From positions 1-64,000 of the forward strand of contig JAAXJR010000041.1 of assembly GCA_012269745.1 (NCBI GenBank): a DNA stretch of 64,000 bases. The letters run 5' to 3'. The stretch's first letter is position 1, and each line of letters opens with the position of its first letter. Both the position numbers and the translations under genes were made by a program. The notes beneath the pieces were generated by a model. It searched no databases. It was not told the origin of the DNA and saw only the letters and a program-made list of their open reading frames with translations. The DNA comes from Flavobacteriales bacterium (GTDB taxonomy: Bacteria; Bacteroidota; Bacteroidia; Flavobacteriales; Schleiferiaceae). This document shows, in pieces, positions 16,497-25,698 of this stretch.

Positions 16497-19400
16497 TCGC
16501 CCAGTACTTTCTCAAACTCCTTGTGGTAAAGGATGCCTACTCCTTGGGTGTATGGCCCTGAATTCTGCATCAACGGGTCATTACGGTTACTTCTATTGAA
16601 AGCACGCAATTTGATTTTTCCGTCCTTTGTGACGGAATACACTACTTCGGTGTCCCCCAAAAGCAATGTCGAAGCACCGCTTTGTTCTATTGGGATATCC
16701 AGAGATGAATTGACACTTAATCTTCCGTCTAGGAAATCTTTACCCAGGCCAATATTTAAGTTGTTCTGTGTATTTCCGAGTGTTGCATAAGGATTGGTAC
16801 CACTGGTATAATCGAGCTCTAGATCTACATAGGAACCAATGCCAGCGGCAAGCCAACTACCAAATTCACTGACTAAAAGCTCAGAGGTGTTTCGTCCTAC
16901 GGAACCTCCAATATCAAATCCCTCCTGGACCGCTAAATCTTGCTGATAAAATTCGCCCAGCAAGAGCAAAGAGAAAGCCTGGTAATTCATGGCATCTTCA
17001 TTCAAGAAATGACGTTCTAGCTCTTCTAGATAACTTGCCGGCGCATTAGGAAGGTCCACAGAAAAGGCAATATCCGGGTTCATTAGCGCACCGCTAAGGT
17101 TAATTATGAGGTCTACATCGACGTTTTCATTGTTGTAATTGGCATTAGTCACTAGCCCTTGTAAATCTGTTGACAGAGAATATTTAGCATCGATATTCAC
17201 CTGCGCTTCGTATAGATCTCCACTCCAAAGTATGGTCCCGCCTGGGATGACTTCAAACGGCTTGTTGATGATATTTTGCAGCGTGAACAAATAATCACCA
17301 CTTTTCAGGGTGTACAAACCATATAACTCTAGACTTTCGTCCTCGAGGAGTTTTAATCGTAGGTTTCCACTACCCCGAGCTTTAATCACATCCCCTAAAA
17401 CTTCATCTAAAACTAGTTCCATAGCGGCTTCAGGTGTGGCCTGGATGGCTATGTCGGTGGTGAAGTATTCGAGATCTTGGGCAATCGTCGTATCCGATTT
17501 CGGAAGATTCGCATCTGTAAACCTGATGTACGAAGGCATCTCTACTGCAGTAGGATTATCAAGTGGGATCTTGAAATTTGTTCCATCTTTGGTGGCGACA
17601 GTAAGATCGAGGTGTAGCTGTTCCAATAGCCCTTCTAGAAGCAGGTCCCCCATCACCACTGCTGTTCCATAGAAATACCCGTCAATATTCCGCGCCATAT
17701 CGACAGCTCTTATACTGTCTCCATGAAGCTTTAGGTCAAAATTGATACTATCAAATCTATTATGAGTTATGCCTCCATAAACAGTAGCCAACGTACTGTC
17801 TGCGGGCACGAAGAAAACGGTTGAGTCTAAGGTAATCGCCTTCTCCGTTATTTCTATCTCTAGTGGCTCGGCTGTACTTAATTCCGCCCCTACAATTGGC
17901 ACAGTAAAATGACCCTCAGTGAGCGTAAAGGCACCATTTAAACTGTATTGATTGAGAGGACCATAAAGTTCCAATCCGCCTTGAACATTACCCGTTAATT
18001 CATCTAGAATCCCTCCGAGCATTGGGTTGAAGCTATTTATGGCAAACGCGTCTAAACTAGCACGTAGATCAATTTCCTCTTTCTCAAGATCAAGACCTCC
18101 ATTAAAATAGAAAGAGCTTCGACTGCCTTGTCTTAACTGTCCTCTGAAGGTCAGATCTTGGAGTTTTTTAAGGCGAGCATTGGCTGTAAATTTCCCATAC
18201 TCGTATCCATTAAAACCAAAATCCTTGTACAGGAGCTGAGCACTAATATTCGGTTTGTCAAGCGTATTGGTCAGCGTAATTGTAGAATTCAATTTGCCGG
18301 AGAGCACGGCATCCGGACTGCGCAAAATGTAGTTCAACACCTTCGAATCGAGCGCATCTACGAAGAAGTTTAGCTTTGGTTCTTTACTGGTTAAAAGCTC
18401 CCCAGAAAGCGTAAAGGAACCATCTTCGCCTTCTACAACTAAAGAGTCTACGTCAAGTAAATCGGCCTGCCATTTTAAATGCGCTTGTTCTTTCAGGGCA
18501 AATGAGGATTCGCCAATGTTAAAGGAGAGTTCAGACAGTGAAGCAAAGCCACTATTCAAAGTTCCCGACAAAGAAAGTTTTGAAGGAATGGAATCTTCTA
18601 CGGTGCCTTGAAAACGAATGTTTTTCTGAAGATTCTGCCCGTTAGAACTAAGGTTCAAACCGCTCAATAGCCAGTCATTAACGCTTAATTGATCTGCTTT
18701 GAAAGTACTGTTATGAACCAACCCTGATTGTGAAGAAGCTAACATAACGGAATGCGCCTCTACCCCTTCGAATCGCGCTAAAGGCACGAACATAGTGGTC
18801 GACCAAGTTTTTTGTTCATCATTGTATTTCCCGAAGATGTGCGAGTCCTCACTCAGGTCAAGGTCGAAATGTGCCAGATCTGCGATCCAGCCTACATTCC
18901 CCGCTTGGATGTCAAACTTGAATTGACTCTTTGGCCAAATCGTAGGCTTTTGGACTATGATATCTTGGAAAACATGTGCTCCAACTTTCGCAAAGTCATT
19001 AAAGTTCCAACGACCGTTTATCGAAAAATCGAGGACATCGCTCGAAAGCTCTAGACTACGAGCCTTGTTAGTTAACATATGAGTTAGGGACAACTCTCGC
19101 AGGAACACCACGTCTTGTGGACGTTGCAATACTACATCTTGAAGCATAAGTGCACCTAGTCCTTCATCTGAAAAATTAAGTGTTGCACTGGCCATCAGTG
19201 TTTGCCCAGTATCTAAGGGATCAATGAGTTCAAGGTTGAAACTATTCAGCTTGCCTTTGATTGCATTTAAACTGCCTTTGCGGCTTCCTTGGACCTCTAG
19301 ATCAAAATTTGGATCTAAGGAACTTATCCAAATGGTATCGCCTTGTGGTGTATGCTCATATTTAGCATTAATACCACGAACAATTATATCATTAGCGGTT

Positions 19401-20659
19401 AGCGAAGAGATGGCGGCTAACAGCTGAACATCTTGATTATTGACTATTGCCTCGATATTAGGCAATAGGCTGAATTGCGCCTTCAGTTGCTGCAAGGGAC
19501 CAAGCGCTAAATCATTGCTGTTCAAGGCCCCTCTTACAGGAAGCTCTAGTCCTTCGCTACTGAGCACCAAGTTGTTTTTTTTATCGGCTAATTCTATTTC
19601 CCAAGACGCGTCAGATAAATCCGTTTTTGCGCTTAAATTGATAGATTTCGGCTTAAAAACATCAAAAAACTCCTGAAAATCACCCAAAACCGCCCAATTA
19701 TAGAATTCTTTTTCTAATTCAATCTGCGAAGAAATCAAGTATTTGGCTCCGGCCAATTCTGAAACCTTTCCCGACAAATTATACCACCTATTTCCCCCGA
19801 ATATCCCTAAGGTCAACCCTGTAGAATCTGTGACCCCATTAAATCCTATCTGCGTTCCTTGGACTAATGGCTCGAAGTTAGCTGCCTCAAAATCGCCCAA
19901 AGAAAGGTGTGAGGAGGCCACTAGGTCACCTGTGAACATCAATTTATCCTCACCGCCTTCTAGGTGGCCGACTAACGTAGCTACGCTGTCCTTGACGATG
20001 GAATAATCTAGCGAATAATTCCCGTTTGGGGAAAGGTCTAGCTTACTCACTGCCACGGATGCGGCGTAAGGCGAGGCTCTTATATCGAGGTCAATGCCGG
20101 CTAAAGCCAGATTTTCTCCGACAATTAAGTGGTCTATGGTAAGTCGATTTGAAACAAGAATTGAATCAAAAGAGAATTGGAGCGTATCTATCCTAATGGA
20201 TCCTATATCCAGAGTCAAAGGACTATAATAGTCTGAAGATGAACTGCTTGAATCATTAAACTCATTCAACAGCGCTTCAAACCTCGAAGAGTTTAAATCG
20301 TCGACTATTCGTGCCGATGAAATACTCGTTGAACGGATTCCTAGCTCACCTGACCAAAACACATCGTTAATTGCCCACTCACCCAATTCTGCAAAGGGTT
20401 CATCGTAATAATAAACCGTTGTTGGGCGAAGCGCTATGGATGTAGGAAATGAATAATCCAAACCATTGAAGTCAATTTCTACATTGTATTCGGCGAGCAT
20501 GGGAGAAACAAAACGATCGAAAAGGCCTTGTTGTACGCTTTTAGAATTAAAAACGACGGTAAGTGAAACACTAGCAAATAATAGCAATAGAGAAAGCGTC
20601 ATTACGACGATTCTTAAGGGTCTATTGAACCTATTTTGCTGTACTTTTGACTCGTTCAT
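16493..20659 (-). CDS. tamB: TamB-like translocation/assembly protein
   Basis: A 1388-residue protein with one N-terminal membrane anchor (residues about 15-37, RIVVMTLSLLLLFASVSLT) and a long repetitive beta-rich periplasmic part, ending in the conserved TamB/DUF490 C-terminal domain (about 1000-1388: IKARGSGNLRLKLLEDESL, GDYLFTLQNIINKPFEV, GLGKDFLDGRLSV). TamB bridges inner and outer membranes and is tied to barrel assembly and phospholipid transport. Bacteroidota often pair it with a BamA-like partner; none is adjacent. ATG 20659 shares the palindrome CATG with the divergent tsaD start, and its stop shares TTAA with the gene on the other side. Confidence 0.9.
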   Translation of the reverse strand: MNESKVQQNRFNRPLRIVVMTLSLLLLFASVSLTVVFNSKSVQQGLFDRFVSPMLAEYNVEIDFNGLDYSFPTSIALRPTTVYYYDEPFAELGEWAINDVFWSGELGIRSTSISSARIVDDLNSSRFEALLNEFNDSSSSSSDYYSPLTLDIGSIRIDTLQFSFDSILVSNRLTIDHLIVGENLALAGIDLDIRASPYAASVAVSKLDLSPNGNYSLDYSIVKDSVATLVGHLEGGEDKLMFTGDLVASSHLSLGDFEAANFEPLVQGTQIGFNGVTDSTGLTLGIFGGNRWYNLSGKVSELAGAKYLISSQIELEKEFYNWAVLGDFQEFFDVFKPKSINLSAKTDLSDASWEIELADKKNNLVLSSEGLELPVRGALNSNDLALGPLQQLKAQFSLLPNIEAIVNNQDVQLLAAISSLTANDIIVRGINAKYEHTPQGDTIWISSLDPNFDLEVQGSRKGSLNAIKGKLNSFNLELIDPLDTGQTLMASATLNFSDEGLGALMLQDVVLQRPQDVVFLRELSLTHMLTNKARSLELSSDVLDFSINGRWNFNDFAKVGAHVFQDIIVQKPTIWPKSQFKFDIQAGNVGWIADLAHFDLDLSEDSHIFGKYNDEQKTWSTTMFVPLARFEGVEAHSVMLASSQSGLVHNSTFKADQLSVNDWLLSGLNLSSNGQNLQKNIRFQGTVEDSIPSKLSLSGTLNSGFASLSELSFNIGESSFALKEQAHLKWQADLLDVDSLVVEGEDGSFTLSGELLTSKEPKLNFFVDALDSKVLNYILRSPDAVLSGKLNSTITLTNTLDKPNISAQLLYKDFGFNGYEYGKFTANARLKKLQDLTFRGQLRQGSRSSFYFNGGLDLEKEEIDLRASLDAFAINSFNPMLGGILDELTGNVQGGLELYGPLNQYSLNGAFTLTEGHFTVPIVGAELSTAEPLEIEITEKAITLDSTVFFVPADSTLATVYGGITHNRFDSINFDLKLHGDSIRAVDMARNIDGYFYGTAVVMGDLLLEGLLEQLHLDLTVATKDGTNFKIPLDNPTAVEMPSYIRFTDANLPKSDTTIAQDLEYFTTDIAIQATPEAAMELVLDEVLGDVIKARGSGNLRLKLLEDESLELYGLYTLKSGDYLFTLQNIINKPFEVIPGGTILWSGDLYEAQVNIDAKYSLSTDLQGLVTNANYNNENVDVDLIINLSGALMNPDIAFSVDLPNAPASYLEELERHFLNEDAMNYQAFSLLLLGEFYQQDLAVQEGFDIGGSVGRNTSELLVSEFGSWLAAGIGSYVDLELDYTSGTNPYATLGNTQNNLNIGLGKDFLDGRLSVNSSLDIPIEQSGASTLLLGDTEVVYSVTKDGKIKLRAFNRSNRNDPLMQNSGPYTQGVGILYHKEFEKVLGD
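20642..20649 (+). promoter_or_regulatory. -7 element TACTTTTG of tsaD
   Basis: Exact TAnnTTTG match eight bases before the tsaD ATG at 20658, inside the tamB coding sequence. No clear -33 element at the usual distance. Confidence 0.6.
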
Positions 20660-21677
20660 GGACAACCTACCTTACATATTAGCGATTGAAAGCAGTTGTG
20701 ACGATACCTCCGCAGCAGTAATGCATGGAAACAAAGTGTTGTCGAACGAAGTAGCTTCTCAAGAGGTGCATACGGCTTATGGTGGAGTTGTTCCTGAATT
20801 GGCTTCACGGGCGCACCAACAAAACATTGTGCCTGTGGTCGACCATGCTTTAAAGGTAGCAAATATCGAACCTTCGCAGTTAAATGCTATTGCTTTTACC
20901 AACGGACCTGGATTAATGGGTTCATTGTTGGTAGGAACCTCTTTTGCCAAGAGCATTTCCATGTCCTTGAACATTCCGTTAATTCCTGTGCACCACATGC
21001 ATGCGCACATTTTAGCTCATCTGATCGAAGATGCGCACGACGAACCTATTGACTTTCCATTTTTGTGCCTAACCGTAAGCGGTGGACATACTCAGTTGGT
21101 CAAGGTAGATGGTCCAAAAGATATGCAGATTCTTGGCGAGACCATAGATGATGCGGTGGGTGAAGCTTTTGACAAGGCTGCCAAGATTATAGGCCTGCCC
21201 TACCCCGGAGGTCCTCACGTTGATCGTTTGGCCAAGGTTGGTGATCCAAAATTTATGGAATTTGGCAGACCACAAGTCGACGGGTACAATTTTAGTTTCT
21301 CTGGCATGAAGACGAGTTTCTTGTATGCCTTACAGAAACGTGTAAAAGAGAATCCAGATTTCGTAGAAAACCATAAAGCTGATATTTGTGCCAGCTATCA
21401 GCGTGCCTTGTTGGATGTATTGTTCAAGAAACTGGAAAAGGCCATAAAAGACACCGGGATAAAGCACGTTGCCATTGCTGGTGGTGTTAGTGCAAATTCT
21501 GGGCTACGCGAAAGACTTACCTCTTTAGGTTATCGTAAGAACATTCGCACTTATATCCCTCCTTTTCAATACACAACGGATAATGCAGCAATGATTGGAA
21601 TTGCTGGTTATTATAATTTCCTCGCAGGAGATTCGGCCGATTTAAGCATCTCTGCTTCGGCGAAAGTTAAGTTTTAG
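20658..21677 (+). CDS. tsaD: tRNA N6-threonylcarbamoyladenosine (t6A37) synthase subunit TsaD
   Basis: A 339-residue ASKHA-fold enzyme that transfers threonylcarbamoyl from its adenylate to A37 of ANN-decoding tRNAs. The metal-binding HMHAH motif is at residues 113-117; other signatures are ILAIESSCDDT, GGVVPELASR, GPGLMGSLLVG, VSGGHTQL and AIAGGVSANSGLR. Start 20658 gives the normal N-terminus; an upstream in-frame ATG would run antisense through tamB. The pathway partner sua5 is in this window at 37961-38905. Confidence 0.96.
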   Translation: MDNLPYILAIESSCDDTSAAVMHGNKVLSNEVASQEVHTAYGGVVPELASRAHQQNIVPVVDHALKVANIEPSQLNAIAFTNGPGLMGSLLVGTSFAKSISMSLNIPLIPVHHMHAHILAHLIEDAHDEPIDFPFLCLTVSGGHTQLVKVDGPKDMQILGETIDDAVGEAFDKAAKIIGLPYPGGPHVDRLAKVGDPKFMEFGRPQVDGYNFSFSGMKTSFLYALQKRVKENPDFVENHKADICASYQRALLDVLFKKLEKAIKDTGIKHVAIAGGVSANSGLRERLTSLGYRKNIRTYIPPFQYTTDNAAMIGIAGYYNFLAGDSADLSISASAKVKF

Positions 21678-21717
21678 TAAATTTTACAGAAGACGTTTTT
21701 CAAAAGGTAAAAGAATG

Positions 21718-21725
21718 CACTTTTG
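21718..21725 (+). promoter_or_regulatory. -7-like element CACTTTTG before the rimB-like gene
   Basis: One mismatch to TAnnTTTG (C for T), with TTTT (21697-21700) 17 bases upstream. It sits four bases before ATG 21730, the spacing seen at other leaderless starts here. Confidence 0.45.
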
Positions 21726-21729
21726 CCCC

Positions 21730-22134
21730 ATGAAAGCGTCCATTGTTATCGGTGCCACTGCCCAGGTGCAGCTGCCCGAATTAGCGGTGAATAATCTACA
21801 CGCAAGAGTAGATACTGGTGCGGCCACTTGTGCCCTGCACGCTTCCTCAATTACCATGGATGAGGAAATGAATGAGCTGAGAGTAATTCTCTTTGATCCT
21901 GAAAGCGATTTTTACACAGGAGAAGAGTTGGTATTTTCAGAGTATGTCGTAAGAAATGTTCGAAACTCTTTCGGACGCCGTAAGTCCCGACCGATGGTTG
22001 AGACTGAAGTAGCACTCGCGGGTCATAAGCACCGCGTTTTAGTCGGATTTTCTGACCGTACCCTACTCACCTATGACATGCTCATAGGTCGTAATTTATT
22101 GGAATTAGGATTTTTAGTGGACGTAACCAAATAG
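21730..22134 (+). CDS. RimB-like retropepsin-type aspartic protease (Zn_protease/DUF family of the rim locus)
   Basis: A 134-residue protein with the single aspartic-protease motif DTGAATCALHA (Asp28) near the N-terminus, and a second conserved block LIGRNLLELGFLVDV at the end. This family (pfam 'putative ATP-dependent zinc protease') is a dimeric retropepsin-like peptidase usually encoded beside rimK, where it is reported to trim glutamate tails. Here it is three bases upstream of rimK. ATG 21730 is preferred over ATG 21715 because the family begins just before IVIGATAQVQLPEL and the promoter element covers the longer version. Confidence 0.85.
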   Translation: MKASIVIGATAQVQLPELAVNNLHARVDTGAATCALHASSITMDEEMNELRVILFDPESDFYTGEELVFSEYVVRNVRNSFGRRKSRPMVETEVALAGHKHRVLVGFSDRTLLTYDMLIGRNLLELGFLVDVTK

Positions 22135-22137
22135 CCC

Positions 22138-23049
22138 ATGAAACTTGCCATATTGAGCGCGAACCCAGCACTCTACAGCACTAAAAGATTAGCTGAAGCC
22201 GCCAAGCAGCGCGGCCATGAACCGCACATCATCAACCACAACCATTGCTATGTAGGCATGGAAACTGGAAACAATAATGTGTACTTAGGAGAACAAGTAT
22301 TGACCGATTTTCACGCCATTATTCCAAGAATTGGCGCATCAGTCACCTTTCACGGTGGGTCAATCATCCGCCAATTTGAAGTGAAGAACATCTACACGAC
22401 CCTTAGCTCGCTAGCTTTAGTGCGTTCGAGAGACAAACTCCGTGCTACTCAGGTTTTGGCTAAACACGAGATTGGCATTCCAAAAACTGTATTCGCCAAA
22501 CAACCTCGTGATGTAAACAACTTGATTAAAACAGTAGGTGGTCCTCCCCTTATTGTGAAGCTCCTAGAAGGGACACAAGGACTGGGCGTAGTATTGGCAG
22601 AAACGAAGACTGCTGCTAAAAGTGTTATAGAAGCATTCTATGGACTTAATGCAAACATTTTAGTGCAGGAGTTTATCAAAGAGGCCGGTGGCTCAGATAT
22701 TAGAGCGTTCGTCGTCGGAGGGAAAGTTATTGCCGCCTACAAACGTCAGGGACAAGAAGGTGAGTTTAGATCAAATCTTCACAGAGGAGGTCAGGGAACG
22801 AAAGTGAAGCTAAGTGCGATTGAAAAAAAGACCGCGGTTGCGGCTTGTAAAGCTCTAGGTCTTAATATTGCAGGTGTGGACATGCTTCGAAGTGAACGTG
22901 GACCGTTGGTTTTAGAGGTCAATTCATCTCCAGGATTAGAAGGCGTAGAAAACGTCACTGGAGTGGATGTTGCCGGTAAAATCATCGAATTCATTGAAAA
23001 ACAGATTGAGCGTCCACTCAACAGAACAAAAGATAAAGTAGGCGTTTAA
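22138..23049 (+). CDS. rimK: RimK-type ATP-grasp glutamate ligase
   Basis: A 303-residue ATP-grasp ligase. Visible elements are the N-terminal preATP-grasp domain ([16 protein letters not shown]), [19 protein letters not shown], the ATP-binding [31 protein letters not shown] and the metal site [12 protein letters not shown]. RimK adds glutamates to the C-terminus of ribosomal protein S6 (or related substrates). It is directly followed by rsmE, with the stop adjacent to the next ATG. Which protein is modified in this organism is not visible. Confidence 0.92.
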   Translation: MKLAILSANPALYSTKRLAEAAKQRGHEPHIINHNHCYVGMETGNNNVYLGEQVLTDFHAIIPRIGASVTFHGGSIIRQFEVKNIYTTLSSLALVRSRDKLRATQVLAKHEIGIPKTVFAKQPRDVNNLIKTVGGPPLIVKLLEGTQGLGVVLAETKTAAKSVIEAFYGLNANILVQEFIKEAGGSDIRAFVVGGKVIAAYKRQGQEGEFRSNLHRGGQGTKVKLSAIEKKTAVAACKALGLNIAGVDMLRSERGPLVLEVNSSPGLEGVENVTGVDVAGKIIEFIEKQIERPLNRTKDKVGV

Positions 23050-23745
23050 ATGCAGCTCTTTTTAGGACATATTACTGGCAATGAATTTCAGCTCGATGCA
23101 GCAGAAGTTCAGCATTGCGTTAAAGTCCTACGGAAATCTGTAGGTGATAGTATTCACTTTATCACAGGTGATGGAGCGCTTTACAAAGGGTCAATTTCAT
23201 TCACCTCTAAATCAAAGGTATACGGAAGCTACTCTCAAGTAGAATCTAACTTTGGTGCTGTTCCTTATTCCTTAACAATGGCCATAGCCCCTACCAAGAA
23301 TATGGACCGCATAGAGCTGTTTGTAGAGAAGGCTGTGGAGATGGGGATAGACACCATTATACCTATCATTTGCGACCATAGTGAGCGTAAAGTCATTAAA
23401 GCGGAAAGGCTCCGTAAGATTGTCCTAAGTGCCACCAAGCAAAGCTTAAAAGGGAGGATTGCCAAGGTTCTACCAGCAGTATCCTTCAAGGAATTTATCA
23501 CTGAGAAACATTCAAATTTATTGATTGCTCATTGTGAGGATAGAGATAAATTTTCGCTCAAAGAAGTACTGGATGTCAATGTCCAGACTACGATTATGAT
23601 TGGTCCAGAAGGTGATTTTTCTCTCTCAGAGATTCAGATGGCTTTAGATGCAGGTGCTAAGCCAATTCATCTGGGCTCGAGCCGTCTTCGTACCGAAACT
23701 GCGGGCCTTGTGGCCGTGGCGACCGTGTATCAGGAGTTGGGATAA
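23050..23745 (+). CDS. rsmE: 16S rRNA (uracil1498-N3)-methyltransferase
   Basis: A 231-residue SPOUT-fold methyltransferase. Signatures are the N-terminal PUA-like HCVKVLRKSVGD, EKAVEMGIDTIIPI, ATKQSLKGRI, the knot segment MIGPEGDFSLSE and the C-terminal LGSSRLRTETAGLVAVA. Length is normal. The last 89 bases, which encode the conserved C-terminal knot, are overlapped antisense by the end of the convergent rhomboid gene. Confidence 0.95.
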   Translation: MQLFLGHITGNEFQLDAAEVQHCVKVLRKSVGDSIHFITGDGALYKGSISFTSKSKVYGSYSQVESNFGAVPYSLTMAIAPTKNMDRIELFVEKAVEMGIDTIIPIICDHSERKVIKAERLRKIVLSATKQSLKGRIAKVLPAVSFKEFITEKHSNLLIAHCEDRDKFSLKEVLDVNVQTTIMIGPEGDFSLSEIQMALDAGAKPIHLGSSRLRTETAGLVAVATVYQELG

Positions 23746-24406
23746 CCTCCTCGAAATGCAAAGAACGCTCCATGGGGTGCTTCCAATCGTCCCAAGGGAC
23801 TTCTTCATCTAAAATTGGCTTTTGGTCTTTGAGTGGCTGAATTGGCTCCACCTTCCTAAACCATAAAGAGAGTAAAAAGCCCACTACTGCCCCACTCAAA
23901 TGCCCTTCGTAACTTATGGATGGATCGTGAGGTAATACTCCCCATACAAAGCTCCCGTACAAGAAAACCATGAGCATACTTTGGGCAAGCAGACGGATAT
24001 GCAGTCGAAGGACTCCACTAAAGAAGACGAAAGCCACCAAGGCATAAAGCCAAGCACTGGCGCCTATATGCACATTCGGCCTACCGATAAACCATAAAAT
24101 GATTCCTGGAGCTAAAAGACTAATAAACCATACCTTATCGAATACTCTTGGAAAACTGTAACGAATCAAGGCGCCAACAAAAAACAAACTAATAGTATTG
24201 CTCGTAATGTGATTCAAATCTCCATGCAACCAGGGGAAAGTAAGAGGTCCGTACCAACTTCCTAAGTTTCCTGGTATTAATCCATAGGCGCTCAATGAGA
24301 TTCCAGAGGCGTGCTCAAAAGCAAAGATGAGCCATGCCATAAGTACCCATAAACCGGGCCATAAGAACAGACCCTTGTGAATTCCATATTTACTCCAATC
24401 GGACAT
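23657..24406 (-). CDS. Rhomboid-family intramembrane serine protease
   Basis: A 249-residue protein with six predicted membrane helices. The catalytic dyad is Ser117 in HIGASAWLY and His169 in YEGHLSG; HGDLNHITSN (61-70) is the conserved loop/helix-2 motif. After the membrane domain there is a soluble Pro/Glu-rich cytosolic tail of about 65 residues. The last 29 of these are coded antisense to the end of rsmE. ATG 24406 is chosen over an upstream ATG (24571), which would lie inside the divergent rarA gene. Confidence 0.9.
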   Translation of the reverse strand: MSDWSKYGIHKGLFLWPGLWVLMAWLIFAFEHASGISLSAYGLIPGNLGSWYGPLTFPWLHGDLNHITSNTISLFFVGALIRYSFPRVFDKVWFISLLAPGIILWFIGRPNVHIGASAWLYALVAFVFFSGVLRLHIRLLAQSMLMVFLYGSFVWGVLPHDPSISYEGHLSGAVVGFLLSLWFRKVEPIQPLKDQKPILDEEVPWDDWKHPMERSLHFEEVIPTPDTRSPRPQGPQFRYEDGSSPDELA

Positions 24407-24420
24407 AGCGAAAAGATAGT

Positions 24421-24428
24421 TACTTTCG
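24421..24428 (+). promoter_or_regulatory. -7-like element TACTTTCG of rarA
   Basis: One mismatch to TAnnTTTG, four bases before ATG 24433, in the 26-base gap between the divergent rhomboid and rarA genes. Confidence 0.45.
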
Positions 24429-24432
24429 AGGT

Positions 24433-25698
24433 ATGAAACCGCTTGCAGAACAGCTTCGACCACAGACATTGGACCAATATTTAGGCCAAGAACACCTCGT
24501 AGGTCAAAATGGCGCATTGCGCCGAAGCTTAGACATCGGTAGATTGCCCTCCATCGTTCTTTGGGGACCACCCGGGGTTGGAAAAACTACGCTTGCCTTA
24601 TTACTGGCAAAAGAACTAGAAGCGCCTTTGTATCAACTAAGTGCGGTGAGTGCTGGCGTTAAAGATGTACGCGAAGTGCTCGCAACAGCGGAGAAGAAGA
24701 GCCTTTTTGACAGCAAGCGCCCCATCCTCTTTATCGATGAAATCCATCGTTTTAACAAAGGTCAACAAGATAGTCTACTCCATGCCGTAGAAAGAGGTTG
24801 GATCACGCTCATCGGTGCCACTACAGAGAATCCGTCTTTTGAAATTAATGCCGCATTACTTTCAAGGATGCAGGTGTATGTGCTGAATTCGCATTCGAAA
24901 GAGGACCTTACCAAGATGATCGATCTGGCGAATGAAACGGATTTTGCCATACAAAAGAACTTGAAAATCACCGCACACGACTTTTTGATTCGCCAGAGTA
25001 TGGGCGATGCAAGGAAGCTTTATAACCTTGTAGAGCTGTGTTTTCAGCAAGGGCAGTCGGGAATTACTATTGACGAGGAGTTCGCACAAAATGTCCTAAC
25101 TAACGCTCAAATTCGTTACGACAAGGGCGGTGATGAGCATTACAACGTTATTTCAGCCTTTATCAAATCCATTAGAGGCTCCGATCCACAAGCGGCAGTG
25201 TATTACCTCGCTCGAATGATAGAAGGTGGTGAAGATGTCAAGTTTATTGCACGTAGATTGATTATTTCGGCAGCGGAAGATATTGGCCTGGCCAATCCGA
25301 ACGCATTAATGCTTGCCAATGAAACCTTTAGTGCTGTGGAGCGCGTTGGCTGGCCAGAGAGTAGAATTATATTGAGCCAGTGCACTATTTATTTGGCCTC
25401 TTCACCAAAATCTAACAGTGCTTACACCGCCATTGGCAAGGCTCAGAAATTGGTTCAGCAAACGGGAAATCTAGAAGTCCCAGATCATCTTAAAAATGCT
25501 TCAAGCGCACTCGCAAGAGATTTAGGTCACGGCAAAGGATATCTCTATCCACACGACTACCAGGGAGGCTTCGTGTCCCAAGAATACTTACCAAAAGACA
25601 TTCAAGGCAGTGTATTGTGGTCGCCTGCAGCCAACCCCAAGGAACAGCAGATAAGCGCTCAGCAAAAGGCTATGTGGAAAGATAAATACGAAGGCTAG
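24433..25698 (+). CDS. rarA: Replication-associated recombination ATPase RarA/MgsA
   Basis: A 421-residue AAA+ clamp-loader-like ATPase acting at stalled replication forks. Walker A GPPGVGKTT is at 45-53 and Walker B FIDEIHRFNKGQQD near 95-110; sensor 1 GATTENPSFE and the C-terminal tetramerisation domain (IRGSDPQAAVYYLARMIEGG, AAEDIGLANP) follow. Length is normal. Its stop codon shares the palindrome CTAG with the stop of the convergent OmpA gene. Confidence 0.95.
   Translation: MKPLAEQLRPQTLDQYLGQEHLVGQNGALRRSLDIGRLPSIVLWGPPGVGKTTLALLLAKELEAPLYQLSAVSAGVKDVREVLATAEKKSLFDSKRPILFIDEIHRFNKGQQDSLLHAVERGWITLIGATTENPSFEINAALLSRMQVYVLNSHSKEDLTKMIDLANETDFAIQKNLKITAHDFLIRQSMGDARKLYNLVELCFQQGQSGITIDEEFAQNVLTNAQIRYDKGGDEHYNVISAFIKSIRGSDPQAAVYYLARMIEGGEDVKFIARRLIISAAEDIGLANPNALMLANETFSAVERVGWPESRIILSQCTIYLASSPKSNSAYTAIGKAQKLVQQTGNLEVPDHLKNASSALARDLGHGKGYLYPHDYQGGFVSQEYLPKDIQGSVLWSPAANPKEQQISAQQKAMWKDKYEG

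Noticed and set aside
20466-20657. N-terminal extension of tsaD
   Set aside because: It is antisense to tamB, adds 64 residues not present in the TsaD family, and the promoter element lies at 20642-20649.
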